From NCBI GenBank assembly GCA_964528035.1, contig CAZGQY010000139.1, positions 1 through 11,292 on the forward strand: 11,292 bases of DNA. The letters run 5' to 3'. The position numbers and the translations under genes were made by a program. This document shows, in pieces, positions 5,750 through 11,292 of the stretch. This stretch comes from CAZGQY01 sp964528035 (GTDB taxonomy: Bacteria > Pseudomonadota > Gammaproteobacteria > Methylococcales > UBA1147). The first letter of the stretch is position 1. Each line of letters starts with the position of its first letter. Under the pieces are notes generated by a model. It was given only the letters and a program-made list of their open reading frames with translations, was not told the DNA's origin and made no database searches.

Positions 5750-7372
5750 ATGAATAATCAGTTTGATGTCATTGTTGTGGGATCCGGAGTGAGCGGATTA
5801 ACTTGTGCGAGTTTGTTGGCGCAGTTAGAAAACAAACGTGTTTTGGTATTGGAGCGCCATTTTACTGTCGGTGGATTTACCCACAGCTTTAAGCGTAAAG
5901 AGGGCTACGAATGGGACGTAGGAGTCCACTATGTTGGAGAAATGAACCCGGGAAGTCATTACCGAGCGCTATTTGATCGGGTAACCGCTGGTGGTGTGAG
6001 CTGGAAAGCGATGCCGGAAGTATTTGACCGCTTTGTTTATCCTGGGCTTAACTTCGGTGCTCGGTGTGGGATTCAAAGATTTCGTCAGGATCTTATCGAC
6101 TCATTTCCCCATCAAAGCAGTGAGCTCGAACAGTATTTTGACGATTTGATATCAGCCGCGCGTTGGTATGGGCGTCTTATGGTCGCACGTTTATTACCTG
6201 ACTGGATGCGACTGTTGGGTACTTTATTCACATTTCCTGGTCGTGGGCTCGGGTTGATGACCACTCGGGATTATCTGGATCGACATTTTAACGATAACAA
6301 GCTTAAGGGCGTATTGGCTTCGCAGTGGGGGAATGCAGGTTTGCCACCGGGTCAAAGTGCGTTTGCGGTTCATGCGGTGATTGCCTGTCATTATCTCGAC
6401 GGAGGCTATTATCCGGTTGGCGGTGCTAAACAAATTGCTGAGAGTATCGTACCGATTGTGGAAGCTTCTGACGGTAAGGTTTATAGCGGATACCGGGTTG
6501 AAAAAATTCTGTTGGATGGTGATACAGCAATAGGTGTGCAGGCGGTTACCCGTGCCCAGGGCCGCGATATTAGGCAGGAATTTTATGCTGACTATATTAT
6601 CTCTGGTGTGGGGGCCTGGGTAACATATAAGCAGTTGTTGCCGCGCCGTTTTTCATTGGATTTTAAAAAGGAAATTGATCGATTTCCATCGGGTAGTACG
6701 CATGTTTGTGTCTATATTGGATTTAAAAAATCTCCAGAATGCCTTGGATTTAAGGGTGAGAATTGTTGGATATACGATGATTATGATCATGATAAGAATT
6801 ATTCGGGACGTGGAAATGTACTCAATGGCCAGATCAATAGCTGTTTTCTGTCTTTTCCATCACTAAAAGATCCAATGGCAAGGTCTCATACGGCGGAACT
6901 CATTGCTTTTGTGGATCATGAAAATTTTGCTAAATGGTCGGACACGCGCTGGGGGAAACGTGGAAAAGACTATGAAAAACTTAAGCAGGGTATAGCCGAT
7001 GGGCTTATTGATTTTGTCGAAGGTCATTATCCGGGTTTTGCTGGTTTAATTGATTACTGTGAGCTTTCCACGCCCTTATCGACAGCTAATTTTACCGGCC
7101 ACAAGGATGGTTGCATTTATGGTTTGCCGGGTATTCCCGACAAACTGCGTGCCCGGTGGCTGACTCCCCGAACGCCTGTCAGGAATTTGTATCTGACTGG
7201 TTCCGATATTGCGGGTCATGGCATTGTGGGTGCATTAATGGGTGGCGTGCTTACATTGTTGGTGGCCTCTCGACAGCGTTATGCAATCCTCAGGCTTTTA
7301 TACTCTGCTATGCGCCTTTCAAGGCACCCGGAAAAACGTGATGTTTTGCTGGAGTCACAGACGGTTGGTTGA
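5750..7372 (+). CDS. FAD-dependent oxidoreductase, RetSat/CrtI-like (phytoene dehydrogenase family)
   Basis: A 540-residue flavoprotein of the phytoene desaturase/carotenoid isomerase/retinol saturase superfamily. The FAD-binding Rossmann fold is at the N-terminus: DVIVVGSGVSGLTCASLLA (GxGxxG at 11-16), with Glu35 ending strand 2, then VGGFTHSF and DVGVHYVGEM (57-66). HYVGEM and the internal GGYYPVGGAKQIAESIVPI resemble all-trans-retinol 13,14-reductase-like proteins more than classical CrtI. The C-terminal FAD motif is NLYLTGSDIAGHGIVGA (about 480-497). The likely reaction is saturation, desaturation or isomerisation of a polyene or other lipid, but the substrate is unknown and no carotenoid or retinoid genes are nearby. 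It has no signal peptide; it is probably cytoplasmic or membrane-associated. The ATG is bounded upstream by an in-frame TAG at 5741; the ribosome site is weak. Confidence 0.88.
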   Translation: MNNQFDVIVVGSGVSGLTCASLLAQLENKRVLVLERHFTVGGFTHSFKRKEGYEWDVGVHYVGEMNPGSHYRALFDRVTAGGVSWKAMPEVFDRFVYPGLNFGARCGIQRFRQDLIDSFPHQSSELEQYFDDLISAARWYGRLMVARLLPDWMRLLGTLFTFPGRGLGLMTTRDYLDRHFNDNKLKGVLASQWGNAGLPPGQSAFAVHAVIACHYLDGGYYPVGGAKQIAESIVPIVEASDGKVYSGYRVEKILLDGDTAIGVQAVTRAQGRDIRQEFYADYIISGVGAWVTYKQLLPRRFSLDFKKEIDRFPSGSTHVCVYIGFKKSPECLGFKGENCWIYDDYDHDKNYSGRGNVLNGQINSCFLSFPSLKDPMARSHTAELIAFVDHENFAKWSDTRWGKRGKDYEKLKQGIADGLIDFVEGHYPGFAGLIDYCELSTPLSTANFTGHKDGCIYGLPGIPDKLRARWLTPRTPVRNLYLTGSDIAGHGIVGALMGGVLTLLVASRQRYAILRLLYSAMRLSRHPEKRDVLLESQTVG

Positions 7373-7714
7373 TAATTATTCGGATTCTTGTAATCGAGCG
7401 TTAATCTTCTATCTTTAGTTTATGTTCTTCGCGAGTGAAACTATTGCCTCTGGGGTTGTTGGTGTTTTCGATCACAGCCCTGGAAAATCGTAATACTGTG
7501 ATATTGCCAACGTTATTTACCTGGTTTTCTTTTAGCGACGAATTGTTCACCCGGACGATGAATACTAGCGTACAAAATCGGTTGTTTTTGACGAGAGGGA
7601 TGACACTGGTGATCCTGATAGCTATATTAAGTTGAACTGCGCAGGATATTTACTTTGCTAAACCGCGATAATTGCAAAATCTACCCGTCTGGTAAAAATC
7701 TTGAAATTTGAACA
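7373..7714. other. 342-base intergenic stretch with a doubtful small ORF
   Basis: An open frame from GTG 7435 to 7635 could encode 66 residues with hydrophobic ends. It has no Shine-Dalgarno site, no recognisable family and an unconvincing composition, so I do not call it a gene. The 3' part (about 7645-7714) is probably the promoter and leader of the chemoreceptor-like gene. No terminator hairpin for the oxidoreductase gene was found. Confidence 0.4.
7645..7671 (+). promoter_or_regulatory. Weak candidate FliA (sigma28) promoter of the chemoreceptor-like gene
   Basis: CGCGATAA (7664-7671) matches the flagellar sigma28 -10 element GCCGATAA at six of eight positions. Eleven bases upstream, GATATTTA matches TAAAGTTT at only four of eight. 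Chemoreceptor genes are often FliA-dependent, and the spacing to the ATG (43 bases) is plausible. The weak -35 keeps this tentative. Confidence 0.22.
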
Positions 7715-8929
7715 ATGAACGAATTGATAACATATATAGGAATAGCGATAGTGTTCGCCTTTGTAGGGTGGTTCGTTGGATTCAGTCGTGAGCGAACGAT
7801 CCGTCGTCGTGAAGTTCAATCACAAAAGCTGGATCTTCAACGACAAATTGATGCAGCGCATAATGAACAGAAGGTTATCTCGGAACAGTTTTATACGGCC
7901 AATGAACAGAATATTGAAGACCAGAAAAATCAGTTTACCGATGCGTTTATGGAAAACGGACGCAGTGTCGAGGCGATTACCACCGAACTGAAAAGTGCTC
8001 AGCAATATGTTAACGATGCGTTCGCCGGAATACCGGAGATTCGTGATTCCAGCAATAAGATGGCGGAAACGACCGAGTCCAGCAAAGATAAAATTGATGC
8101 CTTGTCGAATTCGATTGATTCCTGGCAGGGCTCAATTACAACATTGCAGGCGATTCAGAACTTAATTGATGGCATACACGATAAATCGGTTCAGATTCGG
8201 GATGTATCCGGAGAAGCGAATCTTTTAGCCCTCAATGCTTCGATCGAAGCAGCGCGAGCGGGTGATCATGGGCGTGGATTTGCTGTGGTTGCAGAATGTA
8301 TGCGCGATCTTTCCAATAAAAGTGCAGCAGCGACAATGGAAATCAGTGCCTCGGTCGAGCAGACCCGTACCGAAGTTTCAACAATTATCCACGGTATCGA
8401 AGAAAGCGTGGGCTTATTGGCAGAGGTTGCTCATGCGGTGACCAATCAGTTTGCTGAGATAGAAACTGAAGTTGGAAATATCGAAGTAATTACCGAAAAA
8501 TCATCGACCGATGCGATTGATGCAAAACGCAAGTTTGAAGAAATTAACAGCAAAATTAATACCCAACTTGAATCAATTACAAAACTGCTGGCCGAAACCA
8601 TGGGAGAGGTCACTGGTAATAGAGTTGACGATATTTCAGTGGATTCGAATATTGCGGGTATGAAAATTATCGACGTTCGCAGACCGGATGAATTTAATGG
8701 AGATTTGGGCCATATTCAGTCCGCAGAGCTGATGTGTCTTCAGGATAATTTTGAAGTCGCGATCAGTCGTCTTGACCGGACTGCCCCTCATCTGTTTGTT
8801 TGTCGTAGTGGTGGACGCTCTGCCCGCGCTGCGAGAATTGCAGTCGCAAATGGCTTTAAGGAAGTCTACAACCTGCAGGGAGGGATGTTAGCGTGGCGCG
8901 AGGCAAACCCCATTCAGGAAGCCAGTTAG
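7715..8929 (+). CDS. Membrane-anchored methyl-accepting chemotaxis-type signalling protein fused to a C-terminal rhodanese domain
   Basis: A 404-residue fusion. Residues 5-23 form one membrane helix followed by basic residues (RERTIRRR), so the rest should be cytoplasmic. There is no periplasmic sensor domain and no HAMP. Residues 30-300 are long coiled coil with the receptor hairpin tip at about 160-205: EANLLALNASIEAARAG then RGFAVVAECMRDL, close to the conserved CheA/CheW-contacting tip of methyl-accepting proteins. Residues 315-397 form a rhodanese domain: IIDVRRPDEF (Asp320), the active-site loop CRSGGRS with Cys363, and VYNLQGGMLAWREA. The loop size fits a sulfurtransferase or persulfide carrier. 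The domain may sense reactive sulfur or redox state and pass this to the Che pathway, or control the hairpin; both are inference. No CheR-tethering pentapeptide is present at the C-terminus (ends QEAS). No che genes are nearby. The start gives the membrane helix, but its Shine-Dalgarno is poor. Confidence 0.9.
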   Translation: MNELITYIGIAIVFAFVGWFVGFSRERTIRRREVQSQKLDLQRQIDAAHNEQKVISEQFYTANEQNIEDQKNQFTDAFMENGRSVEAITTELKSAQQYVNDAFAGIPEIRDSSNKMAETTESSKDKIDALSNSIDSWQGSITTLQAIQNLIDGIHDKSVQIRDVSGEANLLALNASIEAARAGDHGRGFAVVAECMRDLSNKSAAATMEISASVEQTRTEVSTIIHGIEESVGLLAEVAHAVTNQFAEIETEVGNIEVITEKSSTDAIDAKRKFEEINSKINTQLESITKLLAETMGEVTGNRVDDISVDSNIAGMKIIDVRRPDEFNGDLGHIQSAELMCLQDNFEVAISRLDRTAPHLFVCRSGGRSARAARIAVANGFKEVYNLQGGMLAWREANPIQEAS

Positions 8930-9053
8930 ATTGGTTGAATCTGGAATCTTATTAAATAGAAAATACTTGTTACAGAAAAACGGTTTCCGGGTATTTTTCG
9001 ATTAAAAAACTTAATTGAAACATGCTCCAGAAACCGCTTTTCCTTTCAGTAGT

Positions 9054-9224
9054 AGCTAAGGAGCGAGGATTCAATAATATACGAATCCTGACTGGTCTTA
9101 TTGTCCGTCTTCTGCGTTGTAGCAACCGTTACGTAGCCCTGCTATGCGCCTGTTGCTACGCCTTGAAGACAAACAATAATCCTGCGTCAATCTTCGCATA
9201 TTATTAAAACCTCGCTCCTAAGCT
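9054..9224. repeat. 171-bp imperfect palindrome, MITE-like dispersed repeat (copy B)
   Basis: The two halves are reverse complements with small mismatches and bulges. The outer arms are AGCTAAGGAGCGAGG (9054-9068) and CCTCGCTCCTAAGCT (9210-9224). Next come AATAATATACGA (9073-9084) with TCGCATATTATT (9194-9205), then TTATTGTCCGTCTTC (9098-9112) with GAAGACAAACAATAA (9165-9179), and the innermost GTAGCAAC/GTTGCTAC (9119-9126, 9152-9159). The 25-base loop holds a small TAGC/GCTA hairpin. The right half recurs at 1-86. It lies in the 354-base gap between the convergent chemoreceptor-like and fhs genes, where it could also act as a two-way terminator, although no T-run is seen. There is no transposase ORF, so it would be a non-autonomous element if mobile. 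Nothing else is recognised in 8930-9053 or 9225-9283. Confidence 0.85.
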
Positions 9225-9283
9225 CAAGCGGTGCTTTAGATTGTAATGATGTAGATGGTTTGCTATTGCATTTTACAGGTAAT

Positions 9284-10957
9284 CTAAAACAGACCGGTTA
9301 TCGTCCCGTCGTTCTCTATGTCAATCCGCTCAGCAGCCGGAATTTTGGGTAATCCAGGCATGGTCATCATGTTACCCGCTATTGCGACCACAAATCCGGC
9401 GCCGTTTGCGAGCCGAACTTCACTAATTCCGACTGTGTGTCCTGAGGGTGCCCCTTTTGCGGTTGGATCAGTAGAGAATGACATCTGTGTTTTCGCCATA
9501 CAGACCGGAAATTTCCCATAGTCCTTATTCCATTCTTCCAGCTGTTTTTTAACTTTGGCATCTGCAGTGACTGCTGAAGCACCGTACAGTTTGGTTGCAA
9601 TTGCCTCAATTTTTTCCCACAGTGATAAATTCTCGTCGTATACGAAAGAAAATCCGGGTTCTTTATTATCTACAACGTCTATGACACCTTGGGCAAGTTC
9701 CTCGGCTCCGGCTCCACCGTCGGCCCAATGTTTGGAGACGATGCATTTGGCACCCAAAGCGTCGCATTTGCTTTGCAGTAAATTGACTTCGGCGTCGGTA
9801 TCGAAGGTGAAATGATTTATACATATCACACAGGGAAGTCCGTAATGTTCGGTGATATTTTTCAAATGTCGTTCCAGATTCACAAAACCCTTGTCCAGTG
9901 CATCCAGATTTTCGTTATTGAGATTATCTTTCGCGACCCCACCGTGAAATTTCAGTGCCCGAATGGTTGCAACCAGTACGACCGCAGAAGGTTTAAGACC
10001 GGCCATGCGACATTTAATGTCAACAAACTTCTCTGCACCCAGGTCAGCGCCAAATCCGGCTTCGGTAATACAATAGTCGGCGAGTTTCAGGCCGGTTTTT
10101 GTCGCGGTGACGGTATTGCATCCATGAGCAATATTGGCAAAAGGCCCACCGTGTATGATGGCAATGTTATTTTCCAGAGTTTGCACCAGGTTGGGTTTGA
10201 TGGCATCTTTCAGTAATGCTGCCATAGAACCATGGGCATTTAATTCTCGTGCATATACTGGTTTGCGGTCGCCACGGGTATAGCCGATAACGATACGGCC
10301 AAGGCGTTCTTTCAGGTCGGCCCGGCCCGTTGCCAGACACAGTATTGCCATCACTTCCGAGGCAACCACGATATCATAGCCATCTTCGCGTAAATAGCCA
10401 TTAGGTGTGCCGCCAATACCGACGACGACTTTTCGCAAAGCTCTGTCATTCATGTCGACAACCCGTTTCCACTGAATCAATCGAGGATCAATGTTCAGTG
10501 AATTACCATGGTTGATATGGTTGTCGATCAACGCGGACAGCAGGTTATGAGCAACACCAATGGCATGGAAGTCTCCTGTGAAATGCAGGTTAATATCTTC
10601 CATCGGTACGACTTGCGCATAACCACCCCCAGCAGCGCCACCTTTGATCCCGAAGCAAGGTCCAAGTGACGGTTCCCTGAGGCACATGATGGCTTTTTTA
10701 CCCAGGCGATTCATGGCGTCCCCAAGTCCGACAGTGGTTGTGGTCTTGCCTTCACCCGCAGGTGTTGGGCTGATTGCAGTGACCAGTATGAGTTTTCCAT
10801 CGGATTGATCAGTCAGACTGTTTACATATTCCAGCGATAACTTGGCTTTGTAGTGACCATAAGGATCGAGATGCTCTGCGGCGATACCATAATGTTCAGC
10901 GGCCAATCCGATGATTGGTTTCATTTCAGCCTTTTGGGCAATTTCTATATCAGACAT
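9284..10957 (-). CDS. fhs: Formate--tetrahydrofolate ligase (10-formyl-THF synthetase)
   Basis: Joins formate to tetrahydrofolate using ATP, giving 10-formyl-THF for purine and formyl-Met-tRNA synthesis or for interconversion with other C1-folates. At 557 residues it is full length for the monofunctional bacterial enzyme. Visible marks are the P-loop TPAGEGKTTT (65-74, Lys71), REPSLGPCFGIKGGAAGGGY (94-113), which includes the first family signature, and the second signature VATIRALKFHGG. It ends NDGTITGLF, typical of the family. The ATG is fixed by a strong ribosome site, GGAGGT, 7 bases upstream. The start lies 21 bases after the stop of glyA, so the two form an operon whose promoter is outside the window. 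The enzyme is cytoplasmic. Fhs is absent from E. coli and patchy in gammaproteobacteria, so its presence says something about C1 metabolism in this organism. Confidence 0.98.
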   Translation of the reverse strand: MSDIEIAQKAEMKPIIGLAAEHYGIAAEHLDPYGHYKAKLSLEYVNSLTDQSDGKLILVTAISPTPAGEGKTTTTVGLGDAMNRLGKKAIMCLREPSLGPCFGIKGGAAGGGYAQVVPMEDINLHFTGDFHAIGVAHNLLSALIDNHINHGNSLNIDPRLIQWKRVVDMNDRALRKVVVGIGGTPNGYLREDGYDIVVASEVMAILCLATGRADLKERLGRIVIGYTRGDRKPVYARELNAHGSMAALLKDAIKPNLVQTLENNIAIIHGGPFANIAHGCNTVTATKTGLKLADYCITEAGFGADLGAEKFVDIKCRMAGLKPSAVVLVATIRALKFHGGVAKDNLNNENLDALDKGFVNLERHLKNITEHYGLPCVICINHFTFDTDAEVNLLQSKCDALGAKCIVSKHWADGGAGAEELAQGVIDVVDNKEPGFSFVYDENLSLWEKIEAIATKLYGASAVTADAKVKKQLEEWNKDYGKFPVCMAKTQMSFSTDPTAKGAPSGHTVGISEVRLANGAGFVVAIAGNMMTMPGLPKIPAAERIDIENDGTITGLF

Positions 10958-10978
10958 AAGTTCGACCTCCCTCAGGCT

Positions 10979-11292
10979 TTAGTTATTGTAGACAGGGAAA
11001 CGGGCGCAAAGTGATTTAACTTTTTCGCGTGTATCGGTTATCAACTGTTCGTTGTCCAGATCATCCATAATGTCACACATCATGGTGGCGATTTCACGTA
11101 CTTCCGGTTCTTTGAAGCCACGGGTTGTTGCTGCCGGGGTGCCAACACGAATGCCGCTGGTTACGAACGGCGATTGCGGGTCTTTGGGAACTGCATTTTT
11201 GTTAATCGTAATAAACGCTTTACCCAGTGAGGCGTCGGCGGCTTTGCCTGTGATGCCCTTGGCAATCAGCGAGACCAGCATCAAGTGGTTGT
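10979..11292 (-). CDS. glyA: Serine hydroxymethyltransferase, C-terminal part (cut by window edge)
   Basis: The C-terminal 104 or so residues of the PLP enzyme that converts serine and THF to glycine and 5,10-methylene-THF. The frame is open to the window edge; the first complete codons read NHLMLVSLIAK, matching the family's conserved DNHL segment. Then come ITGKAADASLGKA, the strongly conserved NKNAVPKDPQSPFVTSG and IRVGTPAATTRGFKEPE, and the end CARFPVYNN, close to E. coli GlyA. The substrate-binding arginine expected in the SGIRVGTP motif is present. The internal TTG/ATG near 11284 is not the gene start; the N-terminal three-quarters lie beyond 11292. It is first in an operon with fhs, so both serine- and formate-derived C1 entry to folate are expressed together. 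Confidence 0.98.
   Translation of the reverse strand, partial: NHLMLVSLIAKGITGKAADASLGKAFITINKNAVPKDPQSPFVTSGIRVGTPAATTRGFKEPEVREIATMMCDIMDDLDNEQLITDTREKVKSLCARFPVYNN

Noticed and set aside
7305..7317. CTGCTATGCGCCT, a 13-base match to the loop of the palindromic repeat, inside the oxidoreductase gene
   Set aside because: The flanks do not match and it encodes an ordinary part of the protein, so I treat it as coincidence.
7435..7635. A 66-residue GTG-start open frame with hydrophobic ends
   Set aside because: No Shine-Dalgarno, no recognisable family, and it sits in a gap that probably holds the next gene's promoter. Mentioned as a possibility only.
9022..9207. A 61-residue open frame on the plus strand
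   Set aside because: It lies mostly inside the palindromic repeat, has cysteine-rich low-quality composition and no ribosome site. It is most likely a translation of the repeat.
9812..10216. A 134-residue open frame antisense to fhs, and similar ones antisense to or out of frame with other genes
   Set aside because: These are shadows of well-supported genes, with no ribosome sites or domain signals of their own.
11279..11284. TTG/ATG as a start for a short 101-residue gene
   Set aside because: The frame continues to the window edge and reads NHL before it, as in full-length GlyA. It is an internal codon pair.
1..11292. CRISPR arrays, tRNA or rRNA genes, riboswitches, integrase or transposase genes
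   Set aside because: None was recognised by eye on either strand. A covariance-model scan would be needed to exclude small RNAs.

Overview
The window reads as ordinary chromosomal DNA of a moderate-GC gammaproteobacterium, probably of a marine or aquatic type. This rests on the partial GlyA, which closely resembles the gammaproteobacterial enzyme, on three predicted outer-membrane lipoproteins, on a UbiB-like protein with the usual C-terminal membrane pair, and on good Shine-Dalgarno sites. No genus can be named from the sequence alone. There is no phage, integrase, transposase, CRISPR array, rRNA or tRNA.

Layout. Positions 1-86 hold the right part of a dispersed palindromic repeat cut by the window edge. 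Positions 289-1549 hold two tightly coupled plus-strand lipoprotein genes: a two-domain VOC (glyoxalase-fold) lipoprotein and a small proline-rich lipoprotein. Positions 1634-2334 hold a minus-strand vapBC-type toxin-antitoxin pair with an ATGA overlap. After a divergent intergenic region with a recognisable sigma70-like promoter comes a secreted DUF411 protein (2562-3047). A minus-strand UbiB/AarF atypical kinase follows (3168-4853). Then, on the plus strand, come a DUF4136 lipoprotein (5107-5682), a RetSat/CrtI-like FAD oxidoreductase (5750-7372), and an unusual membrane-anchored chemoreceptor signalling protein with a C-terminal rhodanese domain (7715-8929). A 171-bp imperfect palindrome (9054-9224), the fuller copy of the repeat at the left edge, separates this from the minus-strand glyA-fhs operon of one-carbon metabolism (9284-11292), with glyA cut by the right edge.

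How the genes work together. Only three groupings are strongly supported: the coupled lipoprotein pair, the toxin-antitoxin pair, and glyA-fhs, whose enzymes load C1 units onto tetrahydrofolate from serine and formate. The other genes look like independent transcription units.

The most unusual items are the methyl-accepting-type signalling domain fused to an apparently active rhodanese domain, with a further cysteine near the receptor hairpin tip, and the well-conserved palindromic repeat, whose shared parts are identical in the two copies apart from a 7-bp indel. I found no clearly new multi-gene system.
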